64,000 nucleotides of DNA from Inia geoffrensis (taxonomy: Eukaryota; Chordata; Mammalia; Artiodactyla; Iniidae). A program made the translations under genes and the position numbers. Shown one piece after another: positions 34,085 to 45,874 of this stretch (positions are counted from its first letter, which is position 1; each line of letters opens with the position of its first letter). The notes below the pieces were generated by a model, which ran no database searches, had not been told where the DNA came from, and saw only the letters and a program-made list of their open reading frames with translations. The stretch covers positions 66,620,784 through 66,684,783 of the forward strand of contig CM070910.1 of NCBI GenBank assembly GCA_036417435.1, given 5' to 3'.

Positions 34085-34341
34085 TTACAATATCACTTTT
34101 TTGGAGAGGCCCTCCTTGACCACCAAAGTAGCTCCTTCCTTCAATCTTACTTCCTGTAACCTGTTTTACTTTTCCTCAAAGCACTCATCTCTCACTGACA
34201 TTTTTATATTTCTTGTGTTTATTATGTGTCCTCAACTAGCTTGTAAGTTCCAGAATGGTGAGTGTCCACTGTGCCTAAGAGTGACTGGCATATAATAGAC
34301 ACTTACTAAATACTTGTTAAATGAATGAATGGATGAATGAG
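34085..34341 (+). mobile_element. L2 LINE 3' end
   Basis: Good L2 tail order: agaggccctccttgaccacc, ttttacttttcctcaaagca, ctagcttgtaagttccagaa, gactggcatataatagacac and a final gaatgaatggatgaatg. Confidence 0.8.
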
Positions 34342-34484
34342 ATGGAACAGCTGTTAGGTCAATAAGAGTCTCTATCCCCTCACCTCCCAATGTGAACTCC
34401 AACTATGAGCTCCTGGGGAGCAGGTAGCAGAGTGCCTGGCTCCCAACAAGCATTCAGTAACTCAGTAACTATTTTGGGGGTGGG
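34342..34484. other. unique spacer
   Basis: Short spacer between L2 and LTR. A piece at 34415-34470 (gggagcaggtagcagagtg, caagcattcagtaactcag) vaguely recalls another L2-like tail. Confidence 0.35.
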
Positions 34485-35010
34485 TGGTGTATTGGTTTCC
34501 TATTATTACGGTAACAAATTACTGTAAACTCAGTGACTTAATACAAATTTATTATCTCATAGTTTTGTAGAAGTCTGACACAGGCTAAAATCAAGGTTCT
34601 GATAGAGCTGCATTTTTTCCTGTAGGCTCTGAGTTAGATCTGTTTCCCTGCCTTTTCCAGCTTCTAGAGGTCACTGTGTCCCTTGGCCGGTGGCCCCCTC
34701 CCTCTGCCTTCAAAGCCAGCAATGGCAGGTCAAGTCCATCTCACTCTGAATCACTCTGACCCTGCTTCTGTCACCTCTTTCTTTGACTCTCTTCAGCCTA
34801 ACTCTTCCACTTTTAAGGACCCTGGAGATTATTTTAGATCCACCTGGATAATCCAGAATAATTTCCCCATCTCAAAGTCAGCTGATAATCCAGAATAACG
34901 TCCCCATCTCAAACTAAAGTCATGCAACTTTAGTTGCATCAGCAACCTTAGTTCCCCCTTGCCATATAACATACATATTCACAGGTTCTGGGGATTAGAT
35001 ATAGAACCTT
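34485..35010 (-). mobile_element. MaLR/ERVL-type LTR relic
   Basis: Plus-strand text is a reversed LTR: attggtttcctattattacg, acttaatacaaatttattat, ccctgccttttccagcttct, cttcaaagccagcaatggc, cttagttcccccttgcc and tattcacaggttctggggat. Very old and non-coding. It contains a 36-bp internal duplication at 34847-34912. Confidence 0.7.
34847..34912. repeat. 36-bp direct duplication in LTR
   Basis: The segment starting gataatccagaataatttcc at 34847 recurs from 34883 with two changes (gataatccagaataacgtcc), followed each time by ccatctcaaa. The period is 36 bp. Confidence 0.85.
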
Positions 35011-35540
35011 TGGGGGCTGTTTCTCTGGTGGGCTGGTGGGCGAGCGAGTGTGTGAGTGAGTACACCCATGAACTAGTGAGAAGACTGTTCTGAGCAGCAC
35101 GGTGGTTGGGCAGCGGTGAGAAGATTGTACCCTTAAGAGATTAATGAAGAAACCAAGAAGTAGGAAGTGGAGCCAGTGTTCAGATATGAAAAGCACAAGC
35201 TCAACGGGACAAGATCCCTAGGTGGAAACGTTTAGTTTCTGTCCAACCAGAGGTTAGGTAAGAAGACAAGACAGGAAATCATCACTTTAGAGTCAGAGGT
35301 AAATGATAACTCCAGGAGGTTATGTGGCAGTAAAAGAGCTTCCTGTCCTCGCTGCAGCCACGACCCCCAAGTTTGTTTTACCCAGAAAGAGTCTTACCTG
35401 CATTCAAAACTCCATGGTCCATCACTCCGTTCCCTTCTGCTGCTCAGACCAGCTCTCACAGACACCTGAGGCCAATTCTTAATGAACAGTCCCCTGTGCT
35501 CTGATTTCTGATGCTCAGCCGTGTCTTGGTATCTCCCTGG
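35011..35540. other. unique sequence
   Basis: No named repeat or gene. A short GAGTGAGT-like purine run lies at 35041-35062. Confidence 0.4.
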
Positions 35541-35590
35541 ACTCAACTCAGAGTTTGGGTTACTAACTCAACTCAGAGTTTGGGTTACTA
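35541..35590. repeat. perfect 25-bp tandem duplication
   Basis: Two identical adjacent copies (35541-35565 and 35566-35590) of a unit starting actcaactcagagtttg. The perfect identity points to a recent event or an assembly artefact. Confidence 0.95.
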
Positions 35591-37084
35591 ATTTATGTTC
35601 CTGATATATGACAGCTGCCACAGATGTTCCTGGGCCCATGTTAAAACTCCTGGTGTTCGATCCTTGCTGTTTCTTCCACCTGTAGAATGCCCTCTCCTTG
35701 ACTCCTCCTTAAACTTTCTGGACTTTTTGCCCATTTCTATTTCTGGTTCTTCATTACTGAGAATCCGGGTTTTCCCACTATTTACCTGTACCTCGATTCT
35801 ATTAACCTCTATCTCCTACAGTATGGAGGTGAATAACACAACTCTCCAAATACTGGTAACAAAACTCCCAACTGGTATGCAGAAGGACACTGGTGTACTC
35901 AACTGGGTTACAAGTAAACCAAGAGATTGATGTCCTCAGCCCGCTCTCTAGTGACCTTCAAACTTCAGCAGCCTCATCTGGAAACTCCATGAGCTGCACC
36001 ATTATTATCATCTTCTGCAAGTGTCACAAAGTGAAACAAAAAATTGGAAAGCACCGATCTAGAGTAAAGATTGTGGAGGGGATGAAGAGCAGAAAGGGCA
36101 GTCAGAGAGGAAAGAAAGAACCAGGAAAAACGAGTGTCATGGAGACCAAAGGAGAAGGACATTTCCGGAAAGAGGGGGAGGCAGCTGTGTCAACTGTAGC
36201 AGAGAGCAGCCAAGAAGAATAAGGACGAGAAAAGGCCACTGCGTCTATAATTGTATAAGTTCATTTTACATGGCAAACAGTAGATTCAAAACGGAAGTGT
36301 AGGGCTAAAGGGAGCTAGAAAAAAGGTCAACTTGATGCTTGAAGAAGCAAAAAAATGTTAAAAGTTATCAGGAATGCTTTACTAGTAAGGCCTAAAAGTA
36401 TGCCAGAAAATGTAAGGCTATCTTCAACTAGCAATAACATAACTGACAGAAATCATTTACATAACTGAGGCAGCATATTAAGTCAATCGTAACTGTCAAT
36501 ATTTGCTTAAGTATCTAAAAACAAAAAGGAATGAGAGGCAAGAGGCAAGAGCTTAAGATAAATGAAAATTAATCCAATTCACAATCAAATGGAAATGCCA
36601 TGAGCCCCAAGAACATTTGTGTGTGGGATTTGTTTCAAGACCCTGAATTTAACAAGCTGGAATTAAGTAGCATAGCATTCAATAGTTTGAAATGAAAGTT
36701 TTCCTTTTAATGGAAGGTTTTAATTTCATTCAAAAAAAATGAGTAACAAAGCTTCCTTAACTTGCTTAGGCTACAGAGAAGCAAGTATTTCTTGTGCTAT
36801 TAAGATAAGCTTTGTAACGGGGTAGGAGGGAAATGGAGTCGTCCCTGCCCACCTACTTCCCAACCCCATCCAGCCTTTCAACACAGACTGTTTCTTGCTT
36901 GTAAATGGAGGCTTGCAACTGCAGCTTGTGCAAGCAGCCAAGCAAGCATGAGTGAGATCTAGTGGCTTCGAAAGAACCAGCTCATATGTGCAACCTCCAC
37001 CTCAGTACACAGGAGCGTTTTGCCAGCCCTCAACACCCAGCTGCCTGTCCCTCTGATGGGAGGAGGGATGATAGTGCAGTCTTA
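35591..37084. other. unique sequence
   Basis: No gene supported. A 111-codon frame at 35595-35930 and a Lys/Glu/Ser-rich 109-codon frame at 35893-36222 overlap, are in different frames and match nothing known. The AT-rich block 36600-36800 has the look of conserved non-coding DNA but this cannot be tested here. Confidence 0.4.
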
Positions 37085-37255
37085 GGTAAGGGCTTTGTAC
37101 TCAGAGAGAACTTAGTTCAAATATTGGCTCCAATACTTATTATGTGACCTTGGGCAGGTTACTTAACTTCCCAGACCTAGACTTATCACTTTTAATATCT
37201 ACCTTAGTTGCTTAGAGGACTAACATAAGTAAAAAGCTTGGCACACAGTTATTTA
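37085..37255 (-). mobile_element. MIR SINE remnant
   Basis: Reversed MIR order on the plus strand: gggctttgtactcagagaga, cttattatgtgaccttgggc, aggttacttaacttcccaga and aaaaagcttggcacacag. Well recognisable. Confidence 0.8.
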
Positions 37256-38439
37256 AGCCAGTTCCCATCCTCTCCTTCACCCTAATGCATTCTCAGCTCC
37301 CCCCAAAAACCAATGTCCTGCCTCAGCCAGCCCCTCGCCGCCCTGACCTCTGTCTTCCTCAGCCCCACCCCGGGTGGTGTGGGGTTATACACGCAGCCTC
37401 CCATACTTAGGTCTTAGTTCACGTTTCAGCCTGAAGATCTATGGATATCTGGCTCCCTGGGGAAGCTAAGTATCACCGGAGACAAAACACCAAGAGAAAG
37501 AGAACAATGAAATGACATAAATAGCAATGTCCATTTAACCAGAATTGATGGGATGGAACCAACGACACCCAGTGATGAACAGGGCAATTTTCAGCTTCCT
37601 GAGTAATGGCCAGAAAACCAGAAACGTAGTCTTTTATTATTTGGAAAGCTACTCTGGCTAGCTTATATCTCCCAGGTCACTGCAGTGAACGATGGCACAA
37701 ATGAATTGAAACTTCAAAAGTCCCCAATAAACTTGAAGGGAAAAAAAAAATTGTCTGATATACATAGCATTCTTCTCATTCAGCTTTGCTTTCCTCATCT
37801 TAATTCAAACTCTCAAAGAATTGATCTAAGACTTAATTACCTAGAAGCAAAGAAAAAAACATGAAAAAAATATTAACTCATTTTTGTCATCTTCTTCCAT
37901 ATTAAGTTTATTACTGAAAGTCTCATAACTGAAATAGTGGAAATATAACAAGTAAAATGGTTTGAGAAAAATGTGATTGGGTCAATTCCCATATGCGACA
38001 GAGCAAAGCTGCTTTGTTAGACACGATCAACCAATGAAACCAAGCTTTCTGTAATGTTTAGGTTCTTGCCTGCCTTAAGGCAATTTGACAACGTATTCAA
38101 AAAACACCTTACATGAGTAATGAGTAGCTCAAACTCCAAAAAAAAAAATGATGAAAGCGAATGTATTTTGAATTCTATTCCCAAAACCCAAACTCTTTTG
38201 AACCATTTCAGTGAGTTAATTAAGAAATCTAGTGGTGATAAACTAACACATTCTCGAGTCCGATTAACACTGTTTAGGACATAAGTATGATTGATAACTG
38301 TTTGGTAACATACAAGGATCCTTCCTAGAGAGAACATGTGATTCTAAAGTAGCCTCTTTGATCATCTGGCTAAGGTTGTGATGCCAGGTTCAAAAGACTT
38401 ATAACTTTGCACATCTTGCAAATAAAAATAAAACAGAAC
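37256..38439. other. unique sequence
   Basis: No gene supported. An A-run at 37741-37750 follows ccccaataaacttgaaggg, which looks like a polyadenylation signal plus tail. The upstream sequence matches no gene I know and no flanking repeat was found, so a processed pseudogene is not called. A 106-codon minus frame at 38017-38337 is likely chance. Confidence 0.4.
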
Positions 38440-38590
38440 TATAGAAATAATTAAAACAGAAAGTCCAAGTTAGTAGGGAGTCTAGAGTTGAACCCCTACT
38501 TTTTATAGACGAGGAGACTGAGACCTCAAACTTGGCCGAGTAACAGAGCCAGTAATTGGGTAAAATCACAACTAACAAGTCATCTGCTGG
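38440..38590 (+). mobile_element. probable MIR SINE remnant
   Basis: Contains ttatagacgaggagactgag, acctcaaacttggccgag and aacagagccagtaattggg, resembling the MIR core in forward order. Diverged. Confidence 0.5.
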
Positions 38591-39628
38591 CACTCGGTCC
38601 AGGCTGTGGCTGTGTCACCTTGTTGCTGCCACAAGGCTCAGGCCAGCACCTGATGGTCCAGGGCTCTGCTGAGTCTGCTACCTCAGAACAGTCTGTGTAG
38701 GGCTGTGCCATAACTCATTAGTCCATTCAAAGTCTGACCTGCCTTGTCCATCTGTCCCCTTAGACAGTCACTATGGCTTTCACACAGATACCCCAACCAA
38801 TCTACAGCAGAAACACAATGGCAAGTCCTCCTTGATTAAAAAATTTTAAAGTGTTATCTGTGCATTATTTAAAAATCAAATTGTATAAAATATTAAAAAA
38901 AAAAAAAAAAGGGAAAGTTTTCTGCTCCACTCTCCACTCTGAGTTCCACTACCCTTTGGAATCATAGTTTGGTCGTTGGAAGTCATAAATATGTTAAACA
39001 TCTCTTTCATGATTTCTTAATTATAGACATTAGCTTTTGACTCAGTAATATTAAAGCTGAGAAAAGTAGCTCAATTATACTTTCGCTTCTTTCTGTTCCC
39101 ATCAGGTTTTATTAGTTAGATTATGTGTAGTCCTTCTACTGCTTAACTTTATAACTTTAGATAATTTAGCTAACACTCCATATATTGTTCCATCTACTTT
39201 AAATTATATATATTGACCTTCCATTTTGTCAGATGAAGAAATTAGAACCCTCTCCTCCCTCCATATCTTCCCACCACCCATCCCTACCTGCTGACTTCTG
39301 CCACCTCTACCATTACTTTCACATTGTCAGGGTTTATAACGGTCACCTTTTGCTCTCTAACTATAATTTAGTGTTCAATATTTTGTCTATAGGTTAATCC
39401 TAAAAAGTGAAATCCAATAAAAACAACATTTATTGATACAATATTATCATGATGACTATTTTTCACTACAGAATCAAGTTGTGTCATTAGACCTGAAGAG
39501 AAGGAAATATTGATATATCCTATACATCACTAAACCTGAAGGCAGAATGATGCAATTGTAAGCATTTAAGAGTACCAGCCACTCCAGTCTAAGAAGTACT
39601 AGCACTGCAGCCCACTAAAGAAACACTG
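38591..39628. other. unique or old L1-like sequence
   Basis: No gene. A 16-A run is at 38895-38910. The T-rich text 38930-39400 loosely recalls old L1 sequence but no landmark is decisive. Confidence 0.35.
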
Positions 39629-39941
39629 GGGGCTTCCCTGGTTGCGCAGTGGTTGAGAATCTGCCTGCTAATGCAGGGGACAAGGGTTCGCGCCCTGGTC
39701 TGGGAGGATCCCACATGCCGCGGAGCAACTAGGCCCGTGAGCCACAACTACTGAGCCTGCGCATCTGGAGCCTGTGCTCCGCAACAAGAGAGGCCGCGAT
39801 AGTGAGAGGCCCACGCACTACGATGAAGAGTGGCCCCCGCTTGCCACAACTAGAGGAAGCCCTCGCACAGAGACAAAGACCCAACACAGCAAAAATAAAT
39901 TAATTAACTCCTACCCCCAACATCTAAAAAAAAAAAACCAG
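39629..39941 (+). mobile_element. long-form (older) CHR SINE
   Basis: Shares the tRNA-like head with the short copies but is more diverged (gttgcgcag, ctgcctgctaatgcagggg). It continues past agaggcccacgcactacg with about 100 extra bp (gatgaagagtggcccccgct, tgccacaactagaggaagcc, aaagacccaacacagc) before an A-rich tail. The direct repeat aaagaaacactg at 39617-39628 and 39942-39953 marks insertion. This 3' extension is typical of full-length CHR elements, and the short copies lack it. Confidence 0.93.
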
Positions 39942-40164
39942 AAAGAAACACTGCTTTTTAATAATAATTTGCTTGTGACAAAAAAAAAAAAAAAAAAACT
40001 CCTTTTTACCGCCTCAGTATAATCTCATGTTCAGCAAACATGTTAAATTCACCTAACTGCAGCCAAATCTAGCTGCAGATATCTAAGGCAATTTCTTGGA
40101 TTTTGCATTAACAAATTAATGTTTATAACAAAAGAAATTTTCCAACAATGAGAGGTAGCTCTGT
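39942..40164. other. spacer with A-tract
   Basis: Contains a 19-A run at 39980-39998; otherwise unremarkable. Confidence 0.4.
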
Positions 40165-40385
40165 ATTACACAAAGGGCTTGGAGCTTCAAGTCCAAATTC
40201 TGTTTTTGCAAAATAAATTGCTGCGAAAACGTAGCAATGTACTCCCTGAGTCTCAGTTTCCTCATCTAAAAAATGAGAGCTATGCCCACTGTCACATAGG
40301 CACACTGTGAGAATTGAGAATATGCATGAAAAAGTACTGCACATCCTAACCTGCTATGCAAATACAAGGTATTGTTGTTATTAAT
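40165..40385 (-). mobile_element. MIR SINE remnant
   Basis: Reversed MIR: ggcttggagcttcaagtcca, gagtctcagtttcctcatct, aaaaaatgagagctatgccc, gtgagaattgagaatatgc and attgttgttattaataa. Diverged but in order. Confidence 0.7.
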
Positions 40386-43064
40386 AAGGAGCACAGGGTG
40401 CTGCTTCCTATGAAATTGAAAAGCAGTGCAGATGCCTAACATCAGATTAAGGCCATTTGGAGATAAAACAATCAAAACAGTATGTGCACAAATTGGTGTT
40501 ATATCCCAGGAAGGAATTTAAAACTGCTCAACCAGACATTAAGAAACCTGCTGCTTTAGATAACTTATTCAATACATCAATAACTTTATGCAAGACACGG
40601 ACTCAGCAAGGAGCCTCGCTCCTCCCAGCCAATCGTCAAGGATAGTTGTTGTAAGAACTACTAAATGGAGCATTTCATTGGTCAAGCGAGGATGAAATAA
40701 AAATGGGGTTTAAGGTTTTGTGTCAGAGACCTACACCTGAGTCCAAGTCAATAATAAGAAATTAACTCAGATATCATTTCAAGTCTCTTCAAAGGGAATT
40801 TTAAAATGTCCAGGAATCTAGATTGGTTTAAACACCCTTCAGTGCTGCTCTTTGGACAGTCTTCCCAAATGTTAATAACTCCTTTTATCAGTTTCAGCAC
40901 ATTCAACACACAATCCTCTAGTGTTATGAGAGTATCACTCCACTTCAAAGGGCTGTGGTGACCAAAGTGTCAAATCAAAGCACCCTAGGAATGTAAAAGC
41001 GAACCTGGGTCTGACTTGGGAATTATCTATGGCACAGGTTAGCTCATCGTATTCTGCTAAGAACCCCAAGTTCCAAGCAAAGAGAATATTCAAGAATATC
41101 ATCCCCCCAACCGAGGAAATAAAGAAGTTTCAACCTAAGGGCTCCATGGCAGTGTTTAGAATTGCTCCTTCCATGTTTGCCTTTTCTTAAGATTAATACA
41201 AACAGCCCTGGAGAGACAGAAATCATTAAGCTGTTTCTGGGATCTGCGGAGACCAAAACATGCCTGACAAACATCAGCATACCGATAAGCCAGTTGCGAT
41301 CCAGTGCAGGACAATGGGACTCGTTAGGGCTGCAGACCAGCTGAACCCTGGTCGTCGCCACTCATATTAAGAGGCTGTCTCTTTTGCCCTTTATGGCAAC
41401 TGGATTTTTCCTCAGCTGTTTGATGAGAAGAATCTCTGTCTTTATTGAGCAGATATTTCCCTCAAGTGTTGCTCTCCTTAATGGCAATTTTACTCTATTA
41501 TGTGTATTTCCCAGGGAGCCAGGGAATGTTAATGAGTGTCAAGCCCACGTTTCTCTCTGTGGCTGGGTTTCCAAATGTGGTTAGAGCAGTGGACTGCTGC
41601 AAGCACGCATGCTAATCAGGCTCCATCTGCGCAGGAGGCTGCTTGCAGAAACAGACAATTATTTTGCTCCATGCAGGGCTGCTTGGGGAGGGGGAGCAGC
41701 TGCAGAGAAGTAAATTCCCAGGGCTTATGATGATTAGGGGCCCCCCAAAGTACACTTAAGTCTTTGAAATAAACACCAAAAAAAAAAAAAAAAAGTTTCC
41801 AAAAAGCATGAAAAGAAAAATCTTACTCTTCGGTTCCCTTCACCATTGATTTCAAAGCCTTTTCCATCAGAGGAAATATTTCTCTCCAACTGATTTGGGG
41901 ACAAGGGCCCAGGCATGGGGAGCTCTCCCACCAGGTGCTCAGTAGTAGGTGGGTAGGTTTCCCTTTCAACTAAATGAAGAAGTTCTGGAACAGGAAGCCA
42001 CAGACAATGCGATGCCACTGACAGTCGAGAGTGGAGAATATTAAATATCTCTCCCGTTGAGTAATCGTTTCTCTACTGTGGTGTGTCCAAAGGGAGAAGT
42101 CATAAATGAATTTCTGATCATCATAGGAATGTTGAATTTACAAACTACCAGACGTATTCTCTGGTGGCCTCAGTTCCACAAATGGACAAATTTATGGCTC
42201 TTTAGGCACTGAGAAACTCTATCCCAAGTAATCATTCGACATCATTATTTTTGAAGTTAAGAAAATATTAGATGACTGTGTTTCTCATGTTTCACCCCAA
42301 GCCTTGAAATGTGTTTTGGGGAGTGGGACACAGGCAAGCCATGGGAAATCAGGGGTCATGAAGGCAATCCAATCACTGAACTGGCTGGATTACCTAGAGA
42401 GCTGCTCATTTCACTACATCAATAGACATTTGACCAGTAGGATACAGCAATAGTCACATCACCCCTTAACCCTCACAAATCCTGAATAAAATACTTTAGG
42501 TGTCTGAAAAGGAGACCAGACCCAGTGGCGAAGTTCTGGCTTCAGTTTGGACACTTTTAAAACCTGGTGTGGGCCGCAAATAGAAGAGCTCCTGGAAGGT
42601 CAGGGGTTGGCCCGCCCTTGGTCAGTGAGGTGTCTGCTCTGGAAAAGCCAGGGGAGAGCTAGAGCAGAGCATAGGCTGCCCTGGGTTCTGGGGCTCTCAG
42701 GGCATCCCAGGCACTCATGCAACAAGGCAAAATCCTCACGGGGCACAGCCCAGGCTCTCGTGGCTTCTCCAGAAAGGAAGAGCATCCTCAGTGTGCTCCA
42801 CTCTGAACTGCATCTCTGGAGAGGCCCAGGGCCAGAGTAACAGCTCCCTGGTTAGGGCAGAAAGGAAGAGAATAGAGGGGTCTCCTCAAACAGCTGGGTA
42901 CTTGGCTCCAACAAACAGAGATTCGTTTCTGAAATGCACTCAGTGTCAGGGAAGGCTTCCTTGCCAAGGAGCCTGCCAAGCCTTCTTCTGAATGACCATG
43001 GAGTAAATTGATGAAATTGGCAGTATTAGATTCACCTCCTCTGGAAGAACAGGCCCCCTGGCTA

Positions 43065-43066
<2 letters not shown>
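40386..43066. other. long unique stretch
   Basis: About 2.7 kb with no named repeat and no supported gene. A 17-A run sits at 41778-41794 after gaaataaacacc. A 105-codon minus frame (41044-41361) and smaller frames match nothing known. The block 41390-41700 is the best-looking candidate for conserved non-coding DNA in this part. Confidence 0.4.

Positions 43067-43104
<38 letters not shown>
43067..43104. repeat. (CA)n microsatellite, 19 units
   Basis: Uninterrupted CA run, likely polymorphic in length. It produces a false Cys/Val frame on the minus strand. Confidence 0.97.
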
Positions 43105-43106
<2 letters not shown>

Positions 43107-43654
43107 TAGGATAAAGGGCAGAAAAAGATCTGCCCACTAACTAGGGGGGAGGAGGCGGAGAGACTGGAAAGATGACCAAGACCTGTAACCTACCCCCTGC
43201 CCCAGATGCCTTGAATAGGAACAGAAAGAAATTAAGATGTGAATTTGTCCTCCAGAGAAAACCATGGAATGGGGAAAGGATCTCAATTTGCATGCCCAGA
43301 TAGAAATGATAGAAATGTATTGCTTGAATGTTTAGTCTGGAGCTGGGTCAAATGTTCTGAGATATGCAGAGAGGGATGTGACTGCCTAGAGCAAAGCTCT
43401 TTGCATGCCACACAGATAACTGGCCACAGGAAACCCTGGCTGTCTGACCGCACAGATGCTTATCTTCATCTTGATCCCAAGGACTCACCTGGCTGTATGC
43501 TAATTTCACTTTCTACGCTCTAACCTTAATCCTGAGTGATCCCCAGTCATGGGAAACAATTTTTGTGAAGCTAGAATAGGAAAGAGACAAAACTTTTGTG
43601 GTCCTAATGCAAAGTTTTCTAAGAGTCCTTTCATTTGAATGGCACTCTGTCAAA
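43105..43654. other. unique sequence
   Basis: No gene or repeat recognised. A 94-codon plus frame at 43239-43523 has no recognisable motif. Confidence 0.4.
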
Positions 43655-43880
43655 GTCTAGAAACGTCTTCCTATTTGTTATCCCATTTAATTCCCAGCAC
43701 AACACTCAAAGGCAGGTCTCATACCTGTGTGGCATGGATTACAAGTCCCATTTCTCAGGTATGAAAAATGAGGCATGGAAAACATAAGTGAGTTGCCCAA
43801 GGTCATCCAGCTTCCTAGTGACAGAGATGACATCAGAACCTAGACCACCGATGACTCTTCCCAGCCTCTCTCTCTGCTAG
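43655..43880 (+). mobile_element. MIR SINE remnant
   Basis: Forward MIR: gttatcccatttaattccca, aaggcaggtctcatacctg, aatgaggcatggaaaaca, taagtgagttgcccaaggtc, atccagcttcctagtgacag and acatcagaacctagacc. One of the best-preserved MIRs here. Confidence 0.85.
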
Positions 43881-44624
43881 TACATTATCAACCCATCAGA
43901 GGCATCCGCAACATGTAATATTCCCTACGGGCAATGAAAGCAAGGGAATAAGTTGAATATCCAACTCCTTATGGCTCTAATTTTTACATTATTTTGCTTT
44001 ATGTTATTTTAGCCTCAAATAAAAATAATAATAAAAAAGGAAAAAAGCTGGAGGCTAGAGCCACCTCCTCTGTGTCAATATTATAAATGCCATTTGGGAT
44101 GGGCCTTTTCTGCAGGTTGACTTGGAAGTGACAATTGACCATGCAACAGTACATGAGGCAGAAGTGACGTGGCACAGGATAAAGCCCAAATGGAGCAGGG
44201 TTAGTCCAGAGTAAGGCACTTTTGATTATTAACTGGTATAGTGATCTTGCTTATTCATTTGTCTAGTAGTTCTTTTTCTGAAGGACTCAGTGTCTCATCA
44301 CATTCACAACTTCTCCCTTTCGTCCCTTGAGGAGCAAGGCCATTCTGTGCTCTCTGATTGCACAGCAGGAGTGCAGCCACTATACAGTCCTCTGGCCTTA
44401 CCCTTTCCCTCACACATGCCACTAGGTCTTGCTGAAAGGATATGTCAGTGCGGAAAGCAAGTAGATTCCAAGTCTCTGTCTGCCTGCTGAACTTTCAAAG
44501 TTCGAGCTCCACAGAAGGATGGGGAATTCTCCTTACCCTTCTAAGTCTAGCAGTCTCTTGCCCCTGAAGTAAGAGAAGACAGCAGAGAAGGACCTGTAAA
44601 AACTCAGCTTTGATGAGTCCTATT
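43881..44624. other. unique sequence
   Basis: No gene supported. An AT-rich patch with AATAATAAT runs is at 43980-44045. Confidence 0.4.
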
Positions 44625-45012
44625 ATTGGCTAATTGTGCCCCACCCTCCAAATTCACATGTTAAAATCCTAAACCCCAGTACTTTAGAATGTGGCTGCAT
44701 TTGGAGACAGGGTCTTTAAAGAGGTGATTAAAGTCAAATGAGTTCATTGGGGTGGGTCCTAATCCAATCTGACGGGTGTCCTTATAAAAGAGGAGATTCA
44801 AAACACAGGCACACACAGAGGAAAGACAATGCAAAGAAAGGGGGAGAAGACAGCCATCTACAAGCCAAGGAAAGAAGCCTCAGGAGAAACCAATCCTGCT
44901 GACACTTTCCTCTCAGACTTCTAGCCTCTAGAACTGTGAGAAGATAAATTTCTGTTCTTAAGGCACTTGGCCTCTGGTGGCTTTGTTATGGCAACCCTAA
45001 AAAACCAATACA
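44625..45012 (+). mobile_element. MaLR-type (MLT1/MST-like) solo LTR
   Basis: Forward MaLR LTR order: tgccccaccctccaaattca, aatgtggctgcatttggaga, cagggtctttaaagaggtga, gggtgggtcctaatccaatc, tgtccttataaaagaggag, agacagccatctacaagcc, tctagcctctagaactgtg, agataaatttctgttctt and ttatggcaaccctaaaaaac. Near full length and non-coding. Exact subfamily not determined. Confidence 0.88.
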
Positions 45013-45094
45013 AGCCCCAAGAAAAGGAACTTTGAGCCTTCCTTCCAAGCAGATGGTCAACTCAGGCCTTAGGTTAAGAGAGACCCTTCAACAA

Positions 45095-45260
45095 GTGGCT
45101 CTGCCCTTCTGTGTCTCCATTTCTTCATCCATAAAATATGGATAATAATAATGAATACTTAACCCCAAGTGTTGTTGTGAGAATTAATCAAGATAATGAA
45201 TATAAAGAACGACCGACAGAGCAAGCACTTAAGGATTGTTGGCTATAATTATGACTCAGA
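45095..45260 (-). mobile_element. MIR SINE remnant
   Basis: Reversed MIR: tgtgtctccatttcttcatc, cataaaatatggataataa, gtgttgttgtgagaattaat and agagcaagcacttaagg. Confidence 0.7.
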
Positions 45261-45622
45261 ATGAAGACCAGACCTTCAACCTTCTTGTGACTCCTCAAAA
45301 GGCACCCACATTTGGTAAATTCCCAATAAATAAAGGAATAAACATTCCTGTGATGAACAGTTTCAACAAAAGAGGAACTAAAACATAATATTCGTGAAAA
45401 ATAGTAGGTTCACATAGCTGCCTGAAAAGTTGATGTTTTGAATCACTGACCATCCAGCTGTTAAAACAAGTACGAATAAAATACAGGTCATAGTCTAAGA
45501 CAAAGAGGAGTCACTCATTTAAAATAAATGGAAATGGGGCTCTAACAACGTTCACATACCATTATTTAGCTACTGACACGTACTCAAAATATCATATAAA
45601 GTAGAGCACGTTTAGACTCAGA
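45261..45622. other. unique sequence
   Basis: No gene or named repeat recognised. Confidence 0.4.
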
Positions 45623-45724
45623 AACAACAACAACAATATATATATTTATTTATATAAACAAATATATATATAATTATACATATAAAAATATATATGTTTA
45701 TTTTATATATATATATATAAAATT
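45623..45724. repeat. AT-rich low-complexity repeat
   Basis: A short (CAA)n run leads into about 90 bp of nearly pure A/T with TATATA and TTTAT blocks. Several self-complementary stretches could extrude hairpins. Confidence 0.92.
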
Positions 45725-45871
45725 ATCTAGCAAATGCTAAAACCTCAGAGGGGAAAATAAGAAGCAAGGCACTGCACTTCATTTTGCATTAATATGTGAC
45801 ATTTTCTGCCTCGGGAAAGTTCAGAGCTATGGTGCTGTTTTATTTTTAGGCTTCATGCTTGCGTGCATGCA

Positions 45872-45874
<3 letters not shown>
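45725..45874. other. spacer between two simple repeats
   Basis: Unique sequence; ends in gcgtgcatgcacacg, an alternating purine-pyrimidine lead-in to the TG run. Confidence 0.5.

Noticed and set aside
37441..37750. Processed pseudogene ending in ccccaataaac plus an A-run
   Set aside because: The upstream sequence resembles no gene I recognise and no flanking direct repeat was found.
41390..41794. Retroposed transcript ending in gaaataaacacc and 17 A's
   Set aside because: No recognisable mRNA body and no target-site duplication around the A-run.
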